Below, in pieces: positions 25,796-33,610 of a DNA stretch of 64,000 nucleotides. Below the pieces are notes generated by a model that did no database searches, had not been told where the DNA came from, and saw nothing but the letters and a program-made list of their open reading frames with translations. Where the stretch lies: assembly GCF_002000085.1 (NCBI RefSeq), contig NZ_MUZU01000002.1:434001-498000 (forward strand), in the 5' to 3' direction. Origin of the DNA: Pseudocolwellia agarivorans (GTDB taxonomy: Bacteria > Pseudomonadota > Gammaproteobacteria > Enterobacterales > Alteromonadaceae). The first letter of the stretch is position 1; every line of letters starts with the position of its first letter. The position numbers were made by a program, and so were the translations under genes.

Positions 25796-27481
25796 ATGAA
25801 TAGCGAAAATTTTGATTACATTATTGTAGGTGCTGGCTCTGCGGGTTGCGTATTAGCAAACCGTTTAAGTGAAGACGGCACCAACACTGTATTGCTTATT
25901 GAAACAGGCGGTAGCGATAAAAGTATTTTTATTCAAATGCCAACAGCCTTATCTATTCCAATGAACACAAAAAAATATGCATGGCAATTTGAAACGCAGC
26001 CTGAGCCATTTTTAGATAATCGTCGTATGCACTGCCCTCGCGGTAAAGTATTAGGCGGTTCTTCTTCAATCAACGGTATGGTTTATGTGCGTGGACACGC
26101 AAAAGATTTTGATGAATGGCAACAGCATGGTGCACAAGAGTGGGATTATGCACACTGCTTACCTTATTTTAAAAAATCTGAAGATTGGGCTTTCAGAGCA
26201 AACGAATACCGTGGAAAAGCAGGCCCACTTGGCGTAAACAACGGTAATCAAATGAAAAACCCTCTTTACAAAGCCTTTATTAATGCTGGTGTTGAAGCGG
26301 GTTATTTTGAAACCAAAGACTACAACGCTGAACAGCAAGAAGGCTTTGGTCCAATGCACATGACCGTTAAAAACGGTGTGCGTAGCTCAACAGCTAACGC
26401 ATATTTACGCCCTGCTATGTCGCGCAGCAACTTAACCGTTGTTACTCATGCATTAGTACATAAAGTACTACTCGAAGGCAAAAAAGCCGTTGGCGTTAGA
26501 TACGAACGCAAAGGTAAAGTAGTTGACGTAAAAGCCAATAAAGAAGTTGTTTTATCTGCAGGCCCAATTGGTTCTCCACATTTATTACAACTTTCAGGCA
26601 TAGGCCCTAAAGCGGCACTTGAAGCGGCAAATATTGAAGTAAAACACGATCTACCCGGTGTTGGCCAAAACCTGCAAGATCACCTCGAGTTTTATTTTCA
26701 ATTTAAATGTAAACGCCCTATTACCCTTAATGGCAAACTAGATTGGTTCAGTAAATTAAAAATAGGTGTGCGTTGGATTTTAACTAAAAAAGGTTTAGGT
26801 GCCACTAACCATTTTGAATCTTGTGGTTTTATTCGCTCTAAAGCGAGTGTGGAATGGCCCGACTTACAATATCACTTCTTGCCCGCAGCAATGCGCTACG
26901 ACGGTAAAGAAGCCTTTGCGGGTCATGGTTTTCAAGTTCATATTGGCCATAACAAACCTAAAAGTCGTGGGCATATAAAAGCCGTTTCAGCCGATCCTAC
27001 AGCGCACCCAGAAATTTTATTTAACTACCTTGAACACGAAGCAGATCGAGAAGGCTTCCGTGCTTGTGTACGCCTAACACGCGAAATTATTAATCAACAA
27101 GCCCTTGATGAATATCGAGGGGAAGAAATTCAACCGGGTACACATATTCAAACCGATGAAGAAATAGACACCTTTGTACGTCAATTTGTTGAAAGTGCTT
27201 ACCACCCTTCTTGTTCGTGCAAAATGGGGACAGACAACATGGCCGTAGTTGACCCACAAACACGAGTTCATGGAATTGAAGGGCTACGCGTAGTTGACTC
27301 GTCTATCTTCCCAACCATTCCTAACGGTAACTTAAATGCACCTACCATTATGGTTGCTGAGCGCGCTGCCGACATTATTCGTGGTAAAGAATTACTTGCG
27401 CCCTCAACAGCAGCGGTAACGATAGAACCTAATTGGCAAGAACAACAACGTTCAGCTGTTGCCAAACGAACAACCAACTAA
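25796..27481 (+). CDS. betA: Choline dehydrogenase
   Basis: Membrane-associated FAD-dependent GMC oxidoreductase of 561 residues, oxidising choline to betaine aldehyde. Features are the FAD motif '[19 protein letters not shown]', GMC signature 1 '[20 protein letters not shown]', signature 2 '[17 protein letters not shown]', and the C-terminal catalytic His and Asn regions '[12 protein letters not shown]' and '[19 protein letters not shown]'. Length and motifs agree with BetA. It is the last bet enzyme gene; a structured 190-bp gap separates it from the transporter. Confidence 0.95.
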   Translation: MNSENFDYIIVGAGSAGCVLANRLSEDGTNTVLLIETGGSDKSIFIQMPTALSIPMNTKKYAWQFETQPEPFLDNRRMHCPRGKVLGGSSSINGMVYVRGHAKDFDEWQQHGAQEWDYAHCLPYFKKSEDWAFRANEYRGKAGPLGVNNGNQMKNPLYKAFINAGVEAGYFETKDYNAEQQEGFGPMHMTVKNGVRSSTANAYLRPAMSRSNLTVVTHALVHKVLLEGKKAVGVRYERKGKVVDVKANKEVVLSAGPIGSPHLLQLSGIGPKAALEAANIEVKHDLPGVGQNLQDHLEFYFQFKCKRPITLNGKLDWFSKLKIGVRWILTKKGLGATNHFESCGFIRSKASVEWPDLQYHFLPAAMRYDGKEAFAGHGFQVHIGHNKPKSRGHIKAVSADPTAHPEILFNYLEHEADREGFRACVRLTREIINQQALDEYRGEEIQPGTHIQTDEEIDTFVRQFVESAYHPSCSCKMGTDNMAVVDPQTRVHGIEGLRVVDSSIFPTIPNGNLNAPTIMVAERAADIIRGKELLAPSTAAVTIEPNWQEQQRSAVAKRTTN

Positions 27482-27508
27482 GTTTTACAATATTTAAGCA
27501 TGAATCGC

Positions 27509-27604
27509 GAGTGTTCATTCAGACATTAATTATCGACGGCATAGCGCTTTATGATGACGTCGACAATTAAAATTTGAAGCCTAATAAGGCGGTACTGAAC
27601 ACTC
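27509..27604. repeat. Nested inverted repeat between betA and the BCCT-like gene
   Basis: Outer arms 27509-27517 and 27596-27604 (9 bp perfect) enclose inner arms 27526-27538 and 27558-27570 (13 bp, one mismatch). A 96-nt stem-loop with an internal loop could form in RNA, serving as terminator, processing site or attenuator within the choline locus. Confidence 0.55.
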
Positions 27605-27671
27605 TAACTATAAAAAGAAAACAGGAGTAAATTATCTTTAAATTTATTAAAACAACAACAAGGAGCTCATC

Positions 27672-28889
27672 ATGACACCTTGGCTATCTGCAGGCATATT
27701 ATTCACCTTTGCTGCTATTATCTTTGTATTATACCGATGGGGAAATGTTCGCTGTGTTGGCGTAACCCCAGTAAGAACCTTTACCTTTATTGCTATTTTA
27801 TTTACTTCAGGACTTGATGTGGGACTTATTATGTTCCCGCTCACCGAATTTGCTGGCTATGCCGATTTAGCTACCAGTCCTGAATACGGGTTCACCAATC
27901 CGCTAGCGGTAGAGTTTGGTTTTTGGGCTTTTCTTATATGGGCTTTTTACTTTTTAACCTGTTTTTACTTTTGCGTACTTGAACCCCGTGTACGCTTTTT
28001 TGAACTCCCTTTGGTTAAAATTATTAATAACATTGTCATCATAGGTACTTGTGCCTTTACCGCCAATTTATTACTGATCAACCTACCTTGGTACATGCCA
28101 GAACTTGGCGATGGCGAATCTATTATTGGTAGCTTTTACGCTATTGTTTTCTTGGTCATAGCCTTTGCTGTTTATTCAAGTACCAACATACGCTACGTGC
28201 GTATTTTAAGCTTAGCCACTACTTGGCTTTTTCTTGGCTTAATTGCATTAATGTGGGGTGGCGCTTTTCTTGGTGAAAACTCAAGCATCGGCGAATTTGC
28301 TAACACCTTTGCCATGCTAGGTGGCTACTTTGGTAACATTCACGAATTTGTTTTACCTATGAACGACTACCACGAGTTTTACCTTTATTGGTGGTTTGCA
28401 TGGAGTATTATGATCGGCCAATTTACGGCTCGTTTTGTGGGTGGTTTACGTACCTACCAAGTACTTGTGGCTATGATGGTATTTCCGTCTATCCCAATTG
28501 CTATATGGTTTACCGTATTGTACTACTACAACTTAAACGGCATAGAAACAGCCGGTTTCTATAACATTGCCATGGTTGTTGTGGGTATTACCTTTGTGAT
28601 CAACTCACTCGATTCATTAGTGCGTTTATATACCGACAATTTGAATATTGGCGTTGCTCGTATAGGTAAAGTGAAATACTTAATAGGCAACCTCGTTGCA
28701 CTTAGCTTGCTCACGTTATTATTTAAATTAGATTTCTTACAAATTCAATGGGTTGGAGCTGTAGTTATCGGATTATTCTTTACTTGTTTTGGCTATATTT
28801 TATTTACCAAATTCAAAGAAGTAGCAGCAATAGAAAGCTCGCCGAAAGAAAACAAAATCGATTTCACCAAAATAGAACACGTGACTTAA
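27672..28889 (+). CDS. Short BCCT-like choline/betaine transporter
   Basis: Integral membrane protein of 405 residues with about ten helices. Two regions match the betaine/choline/carnitine transporter family: 'FTSGLDVGLIMFPLTEF' (BCCT segment G-M-G-I-G-L-x-F-x-x-x-E near helix 4) and 'FYLYWWFAWSIMIGQFTARF' (the Trp-rich BCCT signature, normally F-Y-W-A-W-W-I-A-W-x-P-F-V-G). BCCTs are typically 500-680 residues with twelve helices; here the first two or three helices and the long tails are missing, and the Pro in the signature is Ile. Start ATG follows AAGGAGC. Position after betIBA supports choline uptake. It is strongly divergent, so the mechanism may differ. Confidence 0.65.
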   Translation: MTPWLSAGILFTFAAIIFVLYRWGNVRCVGVTPVRTFTFIAILFTSGLDVGLIMFPLTEFAGYADLATSPEYGFTNPLAVEFGFWAFLIWAFYFLTCFYFCVLEPRVRFFELPLVKIINNIVIIGTCAFTANLLLINLPWYMPELGDGESIIGSFYAIVFLVIAFAVYSSTNIRYVRILSLATTWLFLGLIALMWGGAFLGENSSIGEFANTFAMLGGYFGNIHEFVLPMNDYHEFYLYWWFAWSIMIGQFTARFVGGLRTYQVLVAMMVFPSIPIAIWFTVLYYYNLNGIETAGFYNIAMVVVGITFVINSLDSLVRLYTDNLNIGVARIGKVKYLIGNLVALSLLTLLFKLDFLQIQWVGAVVIGLFFTCFGYILFTKFKEVAAIESSPKENKIDFTKIEHVT

Positions 28890-28907
28890 TAAATGAGAAT
28901 TAAATTA

Positions 28908-29612
28908 ATGAAAAAAAGTATTATCACACTAGCAACAAGTTGTTTACTAGCAGTATCTGCCAATGCCTTAGCTGACGTTTCTTCAACTGTTAACCTAACG
29001 TCTGACTACACTTTTAATGGTGTAAGTAACAGCGACAATGGCCCAGCATTACAAGCCAGTTTAGATTACTCAAACGACAGTGGTTTTTACACAGGAACAT
29101 GGGCAACAAACGTAGACTTTGGTAGAGGAGATAACACTCAATTAGAATGGGATATTTACGCCGGTCAATACTTTCAGTTAAACGAAAAAGTAGGACTTGA
29201 TGCAGGTATTGCTTACTACACTTACCACGGTTATTCAGGAGCAGACGAACTAAACTACCCTGAAGCTTATGCCAAATTTGGTTATAACTCATCTGTGGGC
29301 GACACCGAGCTAAACTTCTGGTACAGCTGGGACTATTTTGGTCTTGATGTAGGTCACTACATTGCCATGGTTGCTCATACCTTTGAAATTGCACCAGGAC
29401 ATAACGTTAGAGCCAGTTTCGATCGTTCAACTTCACGTGATGAAAACAAATGGGCATGGAATGGTAAAGAAGCTTACAACCACGTTCGTCTTGAATACAT
29501 GAGCAGCTACAAAGGTTTTGATTTTAACCTCGCGCTTGAAGACACCAATATGAATATAGATACCGCAGACACACGTGTTGTGTTTTCTGTATCTCGTACC
29601 TTTGGTTTATAA
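28908..29612 (+). CDS. TorF-family putative outer-membrane porin
   Basis: Exported beta-barrel protein of 234 residues with a signal peptide ending at 'SANALA'. After cleavage, 'DVSSTVNLTSDYTFNGVSNS' is the standard start of TorF-family barrels, and alternating aromatic strands run to the C-terminal 'VVFSVSRTFGL', typical for BAM recognition. Met at 28908 gives a normal signal peptide; the upstream ATG at 28893 would add five residues. Located directly after the BCCT-like transporter, it probably lets choline or betaine cross the outer membrane (inference). A terminator 55 bp after its stop ends the locus. Confidence 0.82.
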   Translation: MKKSIITLATSCLLAVSANALADVSSTVNLTSDYTFNGVSNSDNGPALQASLDYSNDSGFYTGTWATNVDFGRGDNTQLEWDIYAGQYFQLNEKVGLDAGIAYYTYHGYSGADELNYPEAYAKFGYNSSVGDTELNFWYSWDYFGLDVGHYIAMVAHTFEIAPGHNVRASFDRSTSRDENKWAWNGKEAYNHVRLEYMSSYKGFDFNLALEDTNMNIDTADTRVVFSVSRTFGL

Positions 29613-29667
29613 AAATCTGAATCTAGTCTTATCATGAAATGATTCATCTTTAAATAGCATGAACAGT

Positions 29668-29704
29668 AAAAGAGCTTCTATATACTATGTAAAAGCTCTT
29701 TTTT
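29668..29704. terminator. Bidirectional terminator between the porin and the HEPN-like gene
   Basis: A perfect 10-bp stem (29668-29677 and 29693-29702) flanked by A's on the left and T's on the right, serving both converging genes. Confidence 0.88.
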
Positions 29705-29722
29705 AATGCCTGAAATATAACC

Positions 29723-30760
29723 TTATTTAGAAAAACAATTTGATACTTCTTCGTCAAAATATTCTCTAGCCCATTCAAAACCCGATAGAAAATCACAAAA
29801 CCATAAAAACTGTTCAACGGAATATAAAAGCTCATGAATAACTATGCTTTGAGGTAACTCTCCTGTATGCGATGTAATATTTCTCTTCTCAATTTGTTTA
29901 CATATCAATATACAGTGATTGGTTTTCTTAAATGCCAGTATCTCATCCTTATACTCATCAAATAGTTCTGGTAAATAATTTGAAATTATTTTCGGAATTG
30001 GCGGACTTGGAATTGATTTTATTAACCATTCACTACTTGGTGAACGAGAACTAATTAGATCTTTCAATCTAACTTCTACAGAAGCTATCCCCATAATTAA
30101 AGATGCCCTGACACTCACACTTGATATCTCTTTAGCTTCTCTTAACAGTTCATGCCCTGTAGGCTCTCCATCTTCAGCTACTGAAAGCTCTAGAGTATCT
30201 TCAGAAAAAGCAAGATTAATTGGGATAGCGATATCCTTAAGATAACATTTACGAACTTCTAAATTTTTTATAAGTCTCCAAGCTGTATTTTTATTCTTAG
30301 AGCAATACGAGTTTATACGTGAACAAGGATTAATATTTGTATCAATATTAAATCTCCACCTTAATGTAGATACAAATGACTTAAGTCTACTGGAATTTTT
30401 ATCTATTTGATCTAACAAAAAAATTTCTAATTTTTTTGGGTACATTGAAAGAGGTTGTTCTGGTCCATCGTTAATTGATAAGTCAGCGATAGAGATTGCT
30501 CTGGCTTTATAATTTGGCTTAAGTTGTTTCCCATCGCAATAAGCTTCCATTAGTGAAATTAGTGCCTCTGGGACATTAAGCTCTGTAATATATGTCAGAC
30601 GAAAGCTTCCTCGACTATCGTGAACATCATTGTTTTCTAAATCAAATAGTTCAAAGAAAACACTACCAAAAGAAAACTTTACTGATAGTTTATCCATAGT
30701 TTGATCTAAAGTACCACTAAGCTTTATATCTTTAACCTCCACCTGTGTTTTCAAATACAT
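29723..30760 (-). CDS. Uncharacterised protein with a HEPN-like R-x4-H motif
   Basis: A 345-residue protein that matches nothing I can name. The N-terminal half (about 1-200) is predicted mixed alpha/beta. The C-terminal half is helical: 'SVSVRASLIMGIASVEVRLKDL' near 215-236 and 'KRNITSHTGE' with Arg293-Asn294 and His298. R-N-x3-H after a long helix is the active-site pattern of HEPN ribonucleases found in abortive infection and toxin systems. The gene sits alone between the choline locus and an aminotransferase, with its own terminator. No antitoxin or nucleotidyltransferase partner is adjacent, so a defence role is only a suggestion. Confidence 0.6.
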   Translation of the reverse strand: MYLKTQVEVKDIKLSGTLDQTMDKLSVKFSFGSVFFELFDLENNDVHDSRGSFRLTYITELNVPEALISLMEAYCDGKQLKPNYKARAISIADLSINDGPEQPLSMYPKKLEIFLLDQIDKNSSRLKSFVSTLRWRFNIDTNINPCSRINSYCSKNKNTAWRLIKNLEVRKCYLKDIAIPINLAFSEDTLELSVAEDGEPTGHELLREAKEISSVSVRASLIMGIASVEVRLKDLISSRSPSSEWLIKSIPSPPIPKIISNYLPELFDEYKDEILAFKKTNHCILICKQIEKRNITSHTGELPQSIVIHELLYSVEQFLWFCDFLSGFEWAREYFDEEVSNCFSK

Positions 30761-31033
30761 CGTACAATCGTCCTAAAAAATTAAAATGGTACACAATTAC
30801 AATAACCTGAAATATCTACTTAATATAGTTAACTTATCAATAAAAAAATATTTCCAAAGAAGTAACACCATTAAGATCAAAGTCATTTATCAGAGCCAAA
30901 ATAACTAACTTCCCAACTTTATACTTAGAAAAAGTGTATCAAACACTTCCTGCTGTCTTACTATCCCTGTATTATCTGCGCCATAAATTTCGACAACCTT
31001 TGTTGACACCCATCCTTTAGATTGGACCCTGTT

Positions 31034-32356
31034 ATGACCAAAACACACAAACCCAATAGTGCCGCTATGCTCAAAAGAGCACACCAAAATATGCCTTTAG
31101 GCGTTGCCGATAGTTACAGATATTGGGGCGAAGATAACACCGTATTTTTAAGTAGCATGAAAGGCTGCACGATTACCGATTGCGACGAGCAAACTTTTGT
31201 TGATTTTCGGTTAGCTTACGGGCCTATTATATTAGGTTACCGCGATGAACGTGTGGATAACGAAGTAATAAATGCCATTACTAACATTGGCACTATTTCT
31301 GGTTTTTCTACGGGTCTTGATTCTGACGTTGTTGAATTGGTTAAGTCGCTCTGCCCTAACATTGACCAAATGCGCTTTGCTAACTCAGGTACTGAAGCGG
31401 TAATTGGCGCAGTACGTACAGCGCGTGGTTTTACTCAACGTAATAAAATTGTTGTAGTTGAAGGTGGATTTCATGGTTTGCACGATGAAGTGATGTGGAA
31501 ATCAGACGTTGATAACTGGGAAGTAAGCGATAACAAATCGCCCGAAATCATTCCTTTTGGTGCAGGCATTCCACAAAGTACACGCGAACATCAAGTTAGC
31601 GTACCACTAAACGACTTTGATGCGATTGATGCGGTATTTGCAGAACATGGTAACGATATTGCAGCTATTTTAATAGAGCCAATTATGGGTAACTGTGGTT
31701 CTATTGCATCAACACAAGAATACATGCAAAAGCTACGTGATATTTGCGACAGTAATGGCTCGTTATTAATTATGGACGAAGTTAAAACGGGCTTTCGTGT
31801 AGCTAAAGGTGGCGTACAAGCTTTATATAACATACATGCCGATATAACCACTTATGCAAAAGCTATGGGTAATGGTTATCCTGTTGCTGCTTTTGGTGGC
31901 CGCGCTGATGTAATGAGTGCAATTTCGTTTGATAAAAATGGCGTAACACATGGCGGTACTTATACTGCAAATATGGTGGCGTTAAGTGCAGCAAAAGCAA
32001 CGTTAACCTTACTAAAAGAAACCGATGCGCTAGCAACTATCGACCATGTTGGCGAAAAAATTCAAGCCTTGCTTTCTCGTGTATTTACTAAGTTTGGTGT
32101 TGAGCATTGCTTCGCAGGACCTAATGCTATGTTTGGTGTGCATTTTGGCGCTAACGTACCGCAAAACTATCGTGATTGGAAAAAAACCAACAGCGATTTA
32201 TATACGCAATTTGCCATGAATTTAATCGACAATGGCGTAATGCTAGAACCCGATTCGCGCGAACCTTGGTTTATTTGTGAAGCGCATCAAACGATAGATT
32301 TTGAATGGTTAGAACAAGTGGCTGAAAAATCGATGGCTGCGGCAATTAACGGATAA
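31034..32356 (+). CDS. Class III aminotransferase (glutamate-1-semialdehyde aminomutase-like)
   Basis: PLP-dependent aminotransferase of 440 residues, fold type I, subgroup III. The PLP lysine is in 'DITTYAKAMGNGYPVAAFGG', and the cofactor Asp in 'LLIMDEVKTGFR'. 'MRFANSGTEAVIGAVRTARG' is the phosphate-binding segment. The overall layout follows HemL, but 'TYAKAMGNG' in place of the HemL 'SLGKIIGGG' suggests a catabolic or biosynthetic transaminase, not haem synthesis. ATG at 31034 is preferred to the TTG at 31022, which has no ribosome site. Substrate unknown; next to the choline locus but not obviously part of it. Confidence 0.88.
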   Translation: MTKTHKPNSAAMLKRAHQNMPLGVADSYRYWGEDNTVFLSSMKGCTITDCDEQTFVDFRLAYGPIILGYRDERVDNEVINAITNIGTISGFSTGLDSDVVELVKSLCPNIDQMRFANSGTEAVIGAVRTARGFTQRNKIVVVEGGFHGLHDEVMWKSDVDNWEVSDNKSPEIIPFGAGIPQSTREHQVSVPLNDFDAIDAVFAEHGNDIAAILIEPIMGNCGSIASTQEYMQKLRDICDSNGSLLIMDEVKTGFRVAKGGVQALYNIHADITTYAKAMGNGYPVAAFGGRADVMSAISFDKNGVTHGGTYTANMVALSAAKATLTLLKETDALATIDHVGEKIQALLSRVFTKFGVEHCFAGPNAMFGVHFGANVPQNYRDWKKTNSDLYTQFAMNLIDNGVMLEPDSREPWFICEAHQTIDFEWLEQVAEKSMAAAING

Positions 32357-32387
32357 GAAGTTAGAAAATCAACGCGTAAAACTAATC

Positions 32388-32435
32388 AGCTGTATTTAGC
32401 ACAATTTTTATCATTCAAATTGATTAAATACAGCT
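32388..32435. terminator. Bidirectional terminator between convergent genes
   Basis: A perfect 11-bp inverted repeat (32388-32398 and 32425-32435) followed by ttatt, in the gap between the aminotransferase and MYG1 genes. The loop is long (26 nt). Confidence 0.65.
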
Positions 32436-32464
32436 TTATTCTTACATTCGATACTTACTGTTTA

Positions 32465-33334
32465 TTATGCGCTAAGTGCGATAGAAGCCATTTTCATGGT
32501 ACTTTCAAAAGATTCAGCACCCGCAATAAATAAACCGTTATGACAGAACATAGCATCGTTAAGTCCCGTTACTTCTTTCAGCTCATCACCCGATAAACCA
32601 GCCCAAGGTGCAGGTAGCGATTTTCTATCTTCAAATGATCCTGGTTCAACCGGTACCGTTTGAATGCGCCACTGACCCGATTGAGACGGATAAACCATAT
32701 ATAACGCTTCTGTAGATAGCGCATGTACAGTTCTTTTCCATGGGGTGTATTTGTCTAACACGATCACTCGTGGATCTTTTGCATTTTCAATCGCTTTCGC
32801 CACAATATCTTTTGCGCTAATTCCACCACTAGCTGACGCTATAAATCGCGTTAAAATACGCGCAGCAAACTCAACGGCTTCATCAAAGCAAGTATCAAAA
32901 TGACTGTCTTCTTGCCATGTAGGGTTAAACATTGAAATGGTTTGGCTAAGACTAATACCTTGCGCAACACCTTCAGTATAACCACAATCAATAGCATCAA
33001 TCGTTGACACTAAACCCGCATCAACCGCATCAGCGACTTCTTGATTATTTTGGCATATTTCTAAACCGTATTTTTGCCAAATCAAACCAAATGATGAATA
33101 AGGAATACCATTTTCACGCGCGCCAGCACCACCACGTTGATGATGATCAAAACGCCCTGCGTCTGCGTTATATTCGCCACCTACATCAATCACAATATCA
33201 GCTTTGCCGATAACGTCTAAATCACGCGTACGTATCAATTTAAAAGAAGGAATAATGCACTTAAGTGCAGCGACACTAAATACATCGTCTGCATGAAAAT
33301 TACCATCGTGAGTTGCTATTGTTTTATCAGTCAT
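32465..33334 (-). CDS. MYG1-family metal-dependent phosphohydrolase/exonuclease
   Basis: A 289-residue member of the MYG1 (UPF0160) family, which belongs to the DHH-like phosphoesterases. Metal-binding motifs are 'IATHDGNFHADDVFSVAAL' and 'DAGRFDHHQRGG', with 'DVGGEYN' between. The human homologue is a 3'-5' RNA exonuclease; the bacterial role is uncharacterised. Complete at both ends. Its own promoter must lie in the 33335-33530 gap. Confidence 0.93.
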   Translation of the reverse strand: MTDKTIATHDGNFHADDVFSVAALKCIIPSFKLIRTRDLDVIGKADIVIDVGGEYNADAGRFDHHQRGGAGARENGIPYSSFGLIWQKYGLEICQNNQEVADAVDAGLVSTIDAIDCGYTEGVAQGISLSQTISMFNPTWQEDSHFDTCFDEAVEFAARILTRFIASASGGISAKDIVAKAIENAKDPRVIVLDKYTPWKRTVHALSTEALYMVYPSQSGQWRIQTVPVEPGSFEDRKSLPAPWAGLSGDELKEVTGLNDAMFCHNGLFIAGAESFESTMKMASIALSA

Positions 33335-33533
33335 TTGTATTCTTAATTTAAATAGTGATTTTGAGAAAGGGATAAGAAGATATCGCGAGTTAAACGTTAC
33401 GTTTAAAAATAAGTAACCTGTAATACTTGTCAGTAAAATTACATGGCGAATTCTATACGAAGACGTCTAATAACAACAGTTAGTTTTTAATAATTGAGTC
33501 AATGCTATTAGCACTGAATACTTTGTAGTGATT

Positions 33534-33564
33534 TAATGCCAACTAACTTAGTTAGCTGGCATTA
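33534..33564 (-). terminator. Terminator of the cytochrome c operon
   Basis: A 14-bp stem (33534-33547 and 33551-33564) with one mismatch (a G-T pair in the RNA) and a TTA loop, 47 bp past the cytochrome stop on the minus strand. Confidence 0.75.
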
Positions 33565-33610
33565 CTCTTTCTGAGGCTAATCAATACACCTCAAATAACT
33601 TTCTATTGAC

